Source: Acidobacteriota bacterium
Lineage (GTDB): Bacteria > Acidobacteriota > Vicinamibacteria > Vicinamibacterales > 2-12-FULL-66-21
DNA length: 5,331 nt
Assembly (NCBI GenBank): GCA_013817065.1
Contig: JACDDJ010000372.1
Location: 1-5,331 of the forward strand
Direction of reading: 5' to 3'
In this document: piece by piece, positions 1 through 5,331 of the stretch
Layout of the letters: each line of letters opens with the position of its first letter
How positions within the stretch are numbered: position 1 is the first letter of the stretch
Notes under the pieces: model-generated
Told to the model about the DNA's origin: nothing
Database searches by the model: none
The model's input: only the letters and a program-made list of their open reading frames with translations
Made by a program: the position numbers and the translations under genes

Positions 1-291
1 CACCCGGCGGTGTTGAGACTCATCGACCAGACGGTGAGCGGCGCGCACGCGCGAAAGCGGTGGGTGGGCGTCTGCGGCAGCGTGGCGGGTGATCCGCAGG
101 CAGTGCCGATCCTGATCGGCCTTGGCGTGGATGAACTCAGCGTCAGTGTGCCTGCCATTCCGGCGATCAAAGCGCAGATTCGCCGCCTGCGCCTCTCGGC
201 TTGCCGTGAGGTCGCAGCCCGCGCGCTGGCGGCCGGAACCGCCGCTGAGGTCCGTGCGCTTGTGGAAGAACAGAACGAGAGTGGACTGTAG
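1..291 (+). CDS. ptsI: PTS enzyme I, C-terminal end (partial, 5' cut by window)
   Basis: This is the last 96 residues of phosphoenolpyruvate-protein phosphotransferase, the cytoplasmic enzyme that takes phosphate from PEP and gives it to HPr. The frame is open from base 1 (HPAVLRLI) to a TAG at 289-291, so the gene begins outside the window; the GTG at 10 is an internal codon. The diagnostic segment is GVCGSVAGD followed by GLGVDELSVS. It aligns with E. coli EI GMCGELAGD and GLDEFSMS, in the PEP-binding C-terminal barrel. The Cys in GVCG corresponds to the conserved catalytic Cys (Cys502 in E. coli), so the active site looks intact. The frame ends 3 bases before the EIICB gene, so the two are very likely co-transcribed and may be translationally coupled. 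The missing N-terminal part could be a plain EI or an EIIA-HPr-EI fusion of the kind found beside sugar permeases in Pseudomonas and Xanthomonas; the window cannot decide this. Confidence 0.95.
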   Translation, partial: HPAVLRLIDQTVSGAHARKRWVGVCGSVAGDPQAVPILIGLGVDELSVSVPAIPAIKAQIRRLRLSACREVAARALAAGTAAEVRALVEEQNESGL

Positions 292-294
292 GCC

Positions 295-1425
295 ATGAAC
301 CTCTGGAACAACGCCTTCGGCTGGCTGCAGAAGATCGGCAAGTCGCTGATGCTGCCCGTCTCCGTGCTCCCAGTAGCCGGCATCCTGCTGGGCGTCGGGA
401 GCGCGCACTTCACGTGGCTGCCGGCGATCGTCTCGAACGTGATGGCGCAGTCGGGCGGCGCCATCTTCAGCAACCTTCCGCTGATCTTCGCCATCGGCGT
501 CGCCCTCGGGTTCACCCGCAATGACGGCGTCGCGGCACTGGCCGCGGTTGTCGGATATGTCGTCCTGCTCGCCACGATGGGCGTCGTCGCCGTCCCACTG
601 GGCTACGAGCCGAGAACGATCATGGGCATTCCTACGATCGAGACGGGGGTCTTCGGCGGCATTCTGATCGGCGCGATCGCCGGCGGGCTGTTCAACCGCT
701 ACTTCCGCCTGCAGTTGCCGCCGTATCTCGGATTTTTTTCCGGGAAGCGGTCCGTGCCGATCCTTGCGGCGCTGGCGGCGGTCGCGGCCGGCCTCGTCCT
801 CAGCCTGGTGTGGCCGCCGATCGGGCGCGGCATCGACAGCTTTTCCCGCTGGGCCGCGTCAGGCAATCCTTCGGTGGCCTTTGCGCTCTACGGGATCGTC
901 GAACGGGCACTCATCCCTTTCGGGCTGCATCACATCTGGAACGTCCCGTTCTTCTTCGAGGTGGGACAGTACCTGGACCCCGCCAGCGGCAAGATCCTGC
1001 GTGGCGAGATCTTCAGGTACGCCGCCGGGGATCCCACCGCGGGGAACCTTGCCGGCGGCTATCTGTTCAAAATGTGGGGACTTCCGGCTGCCGCGATCGC
1101 CATCTGGCACACCGCCAGGCCCGAGAACCGGGCGAAGGTCGGAGGCATCATGGTCTCCGCGGCGCTCACATCCTTCCTCACGGGCATCACCGAGCCGATC
1201 GAGTTTTCATTTCTGTTCGTGGCGCCGCTGCTGTACGCGATTCACGCTGTGCTCGCCTCGGCAGCGTATTACCTCTGCATCGAGCTGGGCATCCGGCACG
1301 GCATGACGTTCTCGCACGGACTGATCGACTTCGTCGTACTGTTCCCGAAGTCGACCCACGGCCTCTGGTATTTATGGCTCGGCCGATCTGGGCCGCCGTC
1401 TACTACGGCATCTTTACGACCATGA
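295..1425 (+). CDS. ptsG: PTS glucose-type permease EIIC domain (5' part of frameshifted EIICB gene)
   Basis: This is the integral-membrane EIIC part of a glucose/GlcNAc-family permease, which moves the sugar across the inner membrane while EIIB phosphorylates it. The start MNLWNNAFGWLQKIGKSLML aligns directly with E. coli PtsG, and similarity runs to residue 363. Visible family motifs are PVSVLPVAGILLGVGS (21-36), LIFAIGVALGF (63-73), YLGFFSGKR (144-152), GLHHIWNVPF (210-219), GDPTAG (245-250) and GITEPIEFSF (297-306). The last holds the conserved acidic sugar-site residues. PtsG is a closer match than NagE, so glucose is the best substrate guess. No strong SD sequence is seen (a GAGAG lies 13 bases upstream), so coupling to the enzyme I stop is likely. 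After Gly363 the frame reads 13 unrelated residues to a TGA at 1423-1425, while the true continuation (PIWAAVYYGIF) is in the -1 frame. As written, the product lacks its last membrane helix and EIIB and would not work alone. Confidence 0.92.
   Translation: MNLWNNAFGWLQKIGKSLMLPVSVLPVAGILLGVGSAHFTWLPAIVSNVMAQSGGAIFSNLPLIFAIGVALGFTRNDGVAALAAVVGYVVLLATMGVVAVPLGYEPRTIMGIPTIETGVFGGILIGAIAGGLFNRYFRLQLPPYLGFFSGKRSVPILAALAAVAAGLVLSLVWPPIGRGIDSFSRWAASGNPSVAFALYGIVERALIPFGLHHIWNVPFFFEVGQYLDPASGKILRGEIFRYAAGDPTAGNLAGGYLFKMWGLPAAAIAIWHTARPENRAKVGGIMVSAALTSFLTGITEPIEFSFLFVAPLLYAIHAVLASAAYYLCIELGIRHGMTFSHGLIDFVVLFPKSTHGLWYLWLGRSGPPSTTASLRP
1371..1386 (+). other. Frameshift point inside the EIICB gene
   Basis: EIIC homology in frame 1 ends at codons CTC GGC (to 1383), and resumes with CCG ATC TGG at 1383 in frame 3. 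Adding one C to give CTC GGC CCG ATC would restore a continuous PtsG-like protein (WLGPIWAAVYYG). The simplest reading is a one-base deletion in a run of C, either real or a sequencing/assembly error. No X-XXY-YYZ slippery heptamer is seen in the zero frame here, so programmed -1 frameshifting is not favoured. Confidence 0.85.
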
Positions 1426-2114
1426 TCCAGCGGGGCAATTTGAAAACGCCCGGGCGGGAGGTCGAGGAGGCCGCAGAGGCCGACGCGTCAGCCCCTGCCA
1501 CCGGGCAGACGAATCTCGCGCGTGAGATTGTCCTGGCGTTTGGCGGCCGGGGCAACATCCAGAGCCTCGACGCGTGCATCACGCGTCTCCGAGTCGATCT
1601 GCGAGACGTGACCCGGGCGCGTCCTGATCGGCTGAAGGCGCTGGGCGCGTCAGGCGTGATGACGGTGGGCCGCGGCATGCAGGCGATTTTCGGCACCCGG
1701 TCCGAAAACCTGAAGACGGACATCGAAGTTTATCTGAGTACGGCCGGCTCCGACGCTGATGTCGCGTCCGATTCAGCACGGTCGCCCGAAGCGCCGCGGA
1801 CCGCGGAATCTCCGGCGGCGGTCCGTCCGAACGCACGGCCAGACATGGCCGGCCGTGCCGCAGAGATCGCGCGCGGGCTCGGAGGACTGCAGAATCTGAA
1901 ACAGGTCGAGGTGTGCGCCATCACCCGACTCCGGGTCACCGTCGCCGACACGCAAGCGATCGACGAGGCGTCGCTGCGCGGCGCCGGCGTCCCTGCCCTT
2001 ATGCGCATCGCGCCGGGCCTCGTACACCTGATCGCTGGGAACGAGGCAGCGGCGGTCGCCGAAGCGATGCAGGAGTTGATCGCGCGTCAGCCCCCGGCCC
2101 CGGGGCCAGGATAG
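1374..2114 (+). CDS. ptsG: PTS EIIB-EIIB domains (3' part of the same frameshifted EIICB gene)
   Basis: This frame continues the EIICB permease after the break. Residue numbers here count from the ATG at 1374, which is probably not a real start: it has no SD sequence, and homology begins only at PIW (from 1383). Residues 4-29 give the last EIIC membrane helix and the NLKTPGRE linker typical of PtsG. Residues about 47-123 form a complete EIIB domain with DACITRLRV. Its Cys68 (codon 1575-1577) is the expected phosphorylated residue, and GMQAIFGTRSENLKT matches PtsG closely. An Ala/Ser/Pro-rich linker (124-157) leads to a second EIIB-like domain (158-238) with CAITRLRV, where Cys181 (codon 1914-1916) sits one residue further from ITRLR than usual. 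If the frame were repaired the whole protein would be 606 residues, against 477 for E. coli PtsG; the extra length is the second EIIB. EIIB is cytoplasmic and takes phosphate from EIIA. No EIIA is fused here. Confidence 0.88.
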   Translation: MARPIWAAVYYGIFTTMIQRGNLKTPGREVEEAAEADASAPATGQTNLAREIVLAFGGRGNIQSLDACITRLRVDLRDVTRARPDRLKALGASGVMTVGRGMQAIFGTRSENLKTDIEVYLSTAGSDADVASDSARSPEAPRTAESPAAVRPNARPDMAGRAAEIARGLGGLQNLKQVEVCAITRLRVTVADTQAIDEASLRGAGVPALMRIAPGLVHLIAGNEAAAVAEAMQELIARQPPAPGPG

Positions 2115-2133
2115 CGCTGCTATCCGCGTAATT

Positions 2134-2154
2134 CGGGGCCTGCAGATGGCCCCG
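2134..2154 (+). terminator. GC-rich hairpin after the PTS operon, possible terminator
   Basis: CGGGGCC (2134-2140) and GGCCCCG (2148-2154) form a perfect 7-bp G+C stem with a 7-base loop, 19 bases after the EIICB stop. No T-run follows (the next bases are CGATCGTAAC), so it is not a canonical intrinsic terminator; it may act with Rho or protect the 3' end. A perfect 12-bp palindrome, GGCCCCGGGGCC (2096-2107), overlaps the end of the gene just upstream and could pair with the same arms. Confidence 0.35.
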
Positions 2155-2183
2155 CGATCGTAACTTGTGAGCTCCTTGAGGAA

Positions 2184-2390
2184 ATGGCGGCCCGGCAGGA
2201 CTCGGTCTGCGTGAGCGAATGCGAGCAGACGCAAAAGCGTGGCGGGCGTGGCCACACGCGCCGGCTGGTCATCAACGTGCCGCCTCGGTACATGAAGTCC
2301 CTTCTCGTCTCAGTCCTCTGGCCGAGATGGGATCACGGAAAGCCCGTACCCCCGGGGCGTGTCGTGCCGGACGACCAGGACCTGCCCTGA
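2184..2390 (+). pseudogene. Phage large terminase subunit fragment (relic)
   Basis: This 68-residue open frame carries RRLVINVPPRYMKSLLVSV and then LWPRW (residues 25-48, bases 2256-2327). It matches the Walker A-like ATP-binding region found near the N-terminus of many phage and prophage large terminases, which pump DNA into the capsid (family pattern: RLVINxPPRxxKSLLVSVxWPAW). Residues 58-67 (GRVVPDDQDL) may be a decayed version of the following strand of the ATPase fold. Full-length terminases run to roughly 400-600 residues, so only a small N-terminal slice survives; nothing before it resembles the usual lead-in, and no other phage gene is visible. The ATG at 2184 has GAGG only 3 bases upstream, too close for a good SD. 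It lies between two convergent genes, where a decaying insertion is tolerated. I infer a non-functional remnant of a prophage or transferred fragment. The short motif match is convincing by eye but was not tested by search. Confidence 0.6.
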
Positions 2391-2407
2391 TCGCCCGGCC
2401 TCATCGC

Positions 2408-4858
2408 CTATCGCCGATCGTGCATCGCGATCACGCGGATCGTTGTCGTTGATGTGCGCCCCGACTCGTCCCGCACGGTGACGACGATGCGGTACAAGCG
2501 GCCATCGAGATCCGCGCCGTCGCGGCGCGCTTCGAGCGCGACGCTGTCGGCCCACGCCGCCGACGCGCCAGACAGCGCCCGCGGCGCAATGGCGAACGGC
2601 ATGCCGTACTCATCGACGATCTCGTACGTCACGCTCGCCAGCCCAGAGACAGCATCGGCCGCCGATCCTTTCACCGTGACCGGCACCAGGAGGCCGTTCG
2701 GCGGTCGGAGCTCACGAGGATCGGCCGCCGCGCTGACCGTGGGATCCGTCTTGTCGATCCGCACCGTGAGCGACTGCGCAGCCTCGGTGTTCCCCGCTGC
2801 ATCTGTCGAGCGATACTGCACGACCGTCGTCCCCTCCTGTGCGACCGCGAACCCACCCGCATACGGCTGCCAGGTCGCGCCGCCGTCGAGAGAGTAGTGG
2901 GTGCTGGCGACGCCGCTGCAGTCATCCGCAGCATCGAGGGCGATGCGGACGGTGTCGAGATACCAGCCGCCCGCACCCGCCGGGGCTGACGGATCGATCG
3001 TGGCCATGGTCACCGGCGCCGAGGCGTCCGGCCGGGCACTTGCGGTAGCGACGTGGCCGGGCGTCACGGCGAACTCGCAGACAGCGAGCTGTGTCGTGCC
3101 GTGCACGATGCGCCCGCTGTAGGCGCCCGGGGCGATTCCCACCACTCCGTAGAAGCCACCGCCGTCAGCGCGTGCGGACCTCGACGCTGCGCCCACGCTT
3201 CGCGGGACGAGTGTCACGAAGGCGCCGTCGAGCGGCTGTCCGTCCGCGTCAAGCGCGAAGCCCATCACGTGCCCGAGCGTGGGCGCTGTCTTCCACGGCA
3301 TGTCGGGGGGCGGGACGGTCGTTGCGAACAGCGAGGGGTAAGCGGGGTCCTCGAAAAGCGTCGAGTCGCTGCGTGCCGCACTGGTCGTAAGGCCCGCGAA
3401 AAAATCGTCGTTGGTCCGTTTGGGCGTGTTCAGACCCGCCGCGGGATATGAAAATGGATTCGTCGTCACCGCCGCGCTGGTGCTGTTGCCCACTGTCGTA
3501 CCGGCAGTACTCCCGAGCGCGTAGAAGATGACCCCGTCAGCAGCCGTGTTCCCCGTCTCGAACGGCGCACGCGCGAGGGCGCGGCGCGCCTGCCGCAGGG
3601 TGCCCTCCACGCCATTCAGGTAGGCCCCAAGGCCGGCGACCGACTGCCGGCCGCTCGAGGCGGCCAGCGTCTTCGTGAACGACAGCCAGTCGTCATACTG
3701 GGTGCGCTCCAGCGCGGAGTGTTCCCGCTTGTAGATCATCGGCGTCGCGAGGTCGAGGATCCCCTCCTGCACCCAGGACCGCCAGTCCTGGAAGACGCGG
3801 TAGTGCGCCTCGGTGCGCTCCCAGCCTCCGCTGCCGACCGGTCCCGTCCAGAACGCGATCGTGGCGGCCGAGACCTTGATCCGCGGCTTCACGGCGGTCA
3901 CGTTCAAATACAGGCGGCGGGCGAAGTTCGTCACCTGTTCACGCCGCCAGTCGTTCCAGAGGGAATCGCCCGTTCTCGGGTAGCCGACGTCACCGGATCC
4001 GATCCGCCTGGGCGCAGCGTCCGAGCTGACGTTCTTCCCGATGTCTTCCGTCGTGTAGTAGGTCGCGGCGCTGCCGTACCTTGTTCTGAAGCGGTTCACA
4101 CTCGTATCGTTGTAGCCGACGTTGATGCCCCACGCCGCGATGCCGCCCGCGGGCTGATCGATGGGCGCCTCCGGGTAGCGGATGCGATCGAGGTGAATGC
4201 CGTCGAGGTCGTACTGCCGCACGAGGTGCGTCAGGACGTCAACGGTGTAGGCAGACGCAGCGGGATGCCCGAAATCGATATACCACTCTGCGCCGAATCG
4301 CTGGCCGTCGAACGTGGTGCCCGTTGCGTTGTGCGGCAGGGCGCGTGTGGACCACTGCCGAAGGTCGCTTGTCGGATAGAGCGCACTCGTGGAACGGTCC
4401 CAGAAGTTCTGGTTGAAGGCGTGCTTCGGGTCCCGCGGTAACCCCGTGATCGTCGGATGGGCGTTGTAGACGGCCCCGATGATCACGAACGCGTGCACCT
4501 CGATTCCCCGCGTGTGCGCCTGCTCGATCAGGTATTTCAGCGGATCGAGCGTCCACCGGCCCGAGGAGTCGGGCTCGCCGACGTTCGCCACCTGCGTCAG
4601 CGGCTCGAGCGTGTCGAGATACCAGGAGTCGCCGCGGCGGCGCACCTGGGCAAAGATCGCGTTGATGCGACCGGCCTCGGCCGAGGCGATCACCCGGTCG
4701 ATCTCGGCGCGGGTGCCGAGCGGGGTGTTGAACGTTTCGACCCAGAGCGCGCGGTACTCAGGCGCGCTCTGCGCAGACCCAGCGTGCGCGCCGGTGACGA
4801 AGAGGAAGCAGAAAGAGAAGAACGCTACGAAGGAGATGCGTTTCATGATGGGAGGCAT
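2408..4858 (-). CDS. Secreted family-10-like glycosyl hydrolase (GHL10/DUF187) with C-terminal Ig-like modules
   Basis: This is an 816-residue exported protein. The start at 4858 is supported by AAGGA six bases upstream; the ATG at codon 5 has no SD. Residues 1-26 are a signal peptide (KR, hydrophobic core, AHA cleavage site) with no lipobox. Residues about 34-450 are a GHL10 (DUF187) barrel: EYRALWVETFNTPLGTR, INAIFAQVRRRGDSWY, GIEVHAFVIIGAVYN, YDLDGIHLDRIRYPE (216-230) and LDLATPMIYK (368-377). Asp219 and Asp224 are candidate active-site acids by position only. Residues 527-610 look like a carboxypeptidase-regulatory-like beta sandwich. Residues 615-702 resemble OmpL47-type or bacterial Ig-like repeats (THYSLDGGATW, VVQYRSTDAAGNTE), and 705-810 form another such module (LRPPNGLLVPVTV). 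Relatives include E. coli DigH, which cuts peptide-free peptidoglycan strands, and YngK. I infer hydrolysis of a cell-wall or other polysaccharide, with the C-terminal modules aiding binding or anchoring; the substrate is unknown. It is convergent with the PTS operon and appears to be its own transcription unit. Confidence 0.92.
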   Translation of the reverse strand: MPPIMKRISFVAFFSFCFLFVTGAHAGSAQSAPEYRALWVETFNTPLGTRAEIDRVIASAEAGRINAIFAQVRRRGDSWYLDTLEPLTQVANVGEPDSSGRWTLDPLKYLIEQAHTRGIEVHAFVIIGAVYNAHPTITGLPRDPKHAFNQNFWDRSTSALYPTSDLRQWSTRALPHNATGTTFDGQRFGAEWYIDFGHPAASAYTVDVLTHLVRQYDLDGIHLDRIRYPEAPIDQPAGGIAAWGINVGYNDTSVNRFRTRYGSAATYYTTEDIGKNVSSDAAPRRIGSGDVGYPRTGDSLWNDWRREQVTNFARRLYLNVTAVKPRIKVSAATIAFWTGPVGSGGWERTEAHYRVFQDWRSWVQEGILDLATPMIYKREHSALERTQYDDWLSFTKTLAASSGRQSVAGLGAYLNGVEGTLRQARRALARAPFETGNTAADGVIFYALGSTAGTTVGNSTSAAVTTNPFSYPAAGLNTPKRTNDDFFAGLTTSAARSDSTLFEDPAYPSLFATTVPPPDMPWKTAPTLGHVMGFALDADGQPLDGAFVTLVPRSVGAASRSARADGGGFYGVVGIAPGAYSGRIVHGTTQLAVCEFAVTPGHVATASARPDASAPVTMATIDPSAPAGAGGWYLDTVRIALDAADDCSGVASTHYSLDGGATWQPYAGGFAVAQEGTTVVQYRSTDAAGNTEAAQSLTVRIDKTDPTVSAAADPRELRPPNGLLVPVTVKGSAADAVSGLASVTYEIVDEYGMPFAIAPRALSGASAAWADSVALEARRDGADLDGRLYRIVVTVRDESGRTSTTTIRVIAMHDRR

Positions 4859-4864
4859 GGACCG

Positions 4865-4869
4865 TCCTT
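4865..4869 (-). promoter_or_regulatory. Shine-Dalgarno site of the glycosyl hydrolase gene
   Basis: AAGGA on the - strand lies six bases before the ATG at 4858. It favours this start (MPPIMKR) over the ATG four codons later, which has only CCTCCC-type sequence in front of it. Confidence 0.7.
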
Positions 4870-4946
4870 GGTTGGGGAATCAATCGGCCATCGCTGACGC
4901 ACCCGGCGCTTCCCGAGTGGAGAGTCGCGGCTGGCTCGCGCGGGCG

Positions 4947-4976
4947 ACAGTAGCGTTGGTCGCTGAAGGTTGTCAA
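4947..4976 (-). promoter_or_regulatory. Sigma70-like promoter for the glycosyl hydrolase gene
   Basis: On the - strand a perfect -35 box TTGACA (4976-4971) is followed, after 18 bases, by TACTGT (4952-4947). The latter keeps the most conserved T, A and final T of the -10 box. Transcription would start near 4940, leaving a 5' leader of about 80 bases before the ATG at 4858. The perfect -35 hexamer in such GC-rich sequence makes this better than a chance match, but the -10 is only half conserved. Confidence 0.5.
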
Positions 4977-4980
4977 CCGG

Positions 4981-5331
4981 TGCGAGCTGGCCGGCTCAGC
5001 CGTGAAACCGCGCGCGACAGGCGATTCTCTATGGCCTTTCGCGAGGACGGCGGCGAGGCCGCTGCGCTCGGCTTGGCGCGCGGCGCCGCGTGGAATGACG
5101 CTTGCGAGACGTGGCCTGCATCACCGGTACGAACGCCACGCCGCCTGACCCAGACATGGCCGCAGGCACGACCCCCGATCCTCGAATCGCCGCGCGCCGA
5201 CGCCCCCCATCATGGCGCCCGGACGTCAGCGCTCGCCTGCACCTTCGACACGCGCACCCGCGTTCGCACTCGTCAACCGAACGGCACGCGCGTCCTCAAA
5301 GCCTGTCGCCCCCTGGACGCCGCAAGATCGA
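4981..5331. other. Stretch with no recognisable gene; one uncertain open frame running off the window
   Basis: I recognise no gene here. On the + strand an ATG at 5031 opens a frame that stays open to the window end (100 codons, MAFREDGGEAAALGLARG...). It has no convincing SD sequence, it is rich in Arg, Pro, Ala and Thr, and it matches no family I know. The same frame is also open upstream through the glycosyl hydrolase promoter, so its length may be just an effect of few AT-rich stops. The - strand also has an open frame of about 75 codons here with a similarly Arg-rich product. A perfect 12-bp palindrome CGCGGCGCCGCG lies at 5079-5090. There is no tRNA, IS end or obvious repeat array. This may be intergenic DNA or the eroded edge of a neighbouring gene. 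Confidence 0.3.

Noticed and set aside
810..1373. Upstream part of the + strand frame that later encodes the EIIB domains
   Set aside because: Before 1383 it is an out-of-frame reading of the EIIC gene with no homology; only the part from 1383 on is real.
1374..1385. Programmed -1 ribosomal frameshift in the EIICB gene
   Set aside because: No X-XXY-YYZ slippery heptamer in the zero frame; a one-base deletion explains the change more simply.
1773..2255. A 160-codon open frame on the - strand across the second EIIB domain
   Set aside because: It is antisense to recognised EIIB sequence, is Arg-rich and has no motif; treated as a shadow frame.
2338..2358. Possible intrinsic terminator for the - strand gene: GCCC/GGGC stem followed by TTT
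   Set aside because: Only 4 bp with a 9-base loop and three T; too weak to call. The 5-bp GTCGT/ACGAC hairpin at 2361-2375 is also too weak.
3719..4441. A 240-codon open frame on the + strand opposite the glycosyl hydrolase gene
   Set aside because: It lies wholly antisense to a gene with clear domain homology, has no recognisable motifs, and is the kind of mirror frame GC-rich coding DNA produces.
4758..4976. A 72-codon - strand frame over the leader of the glycosyl hydrolase gene
   Set aside because: It starts at the TTG of the -35 box, overlaps the signal-peptide region out of frame and has no homology.
4981..5331. Transposase or IS end in the right-hand gene-free stretch
   Set aside because: I looked for a DDE or zinc-finger transposase motif, terminal inverted repeats and a target duplication on both strands and saw none.

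Overview
This is a high-GC bacterial window that appears chromosomal. It carries the end of a phosphotransferase system (PTS) sugar-uptake operon on the + strand, a short gene-poor gap with a phage terminase remnant, one large secreted glycosidase-like gene on the - strand, and about 470 bases with no recognisable gene. No rRNA, tRNA or CRISPR array is visible. The PTS proteins resemble proteobacterial PtsG and enzyme I. The large secreted family-10 glycosylhydrolase-like protein with C-terminal Ig-like modules is a type I associate with Acidobacteriota and other high-GC Gram-negative soil lineages. The taxon is therefore a guess: Gram-negative, possibly Acidobacteriota.

Layout. Positions 1-291 hold the C-terminal end of PTS enzyme I, cut by the window edge. 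Three bases later (295-2114) comes a glucose-family EIICB permease, very PtsG-like, with two EIIB domains in tandem. Its reading frame is broken near 1383 by what looks like a single missing C. The EIIC part therefore reads in one frame (stop at 1425), and the last membrane helix plus both EIIB domains read in another (stop at 2114). A GC-rich hairpin follows the gene. Between the two convergent transcription units, 2184-2390 encodes a short open frame matching the ATP-binding motif region of phage large terminases, most likely a decayed fragment. From 4858 back to 2408 lies an 816-residue exported protein: signal peptide, GHL10 (DUF187) glycosidase-like domain, and three beta-sandwich-like modules. 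It has a convincing SD sequence and a sigma70-like promoter upstream. Positions 4981-5331 hold only open frames of the kind GC-rich DNA gives by chance.

How they work together. Enzyme I takes phosphate from PEP and passes it through HPr and EIIA (not in this window) to EIIB and then to the sugar entering through EIIC. The 3-base spacing implies one transcript. The secreted protein is divergent in function and orientation. Its family includes the E. coli peptidoglycan-glycan hydrolase DigH, so a role on an extracellular or periplasmic polysaccharide is plausible but not shown.

No clear-cut new system is visible. The points most worth a second look are the altered phosphorylation loop of the second EIIB domain, the frameshift, and the terminase relic.
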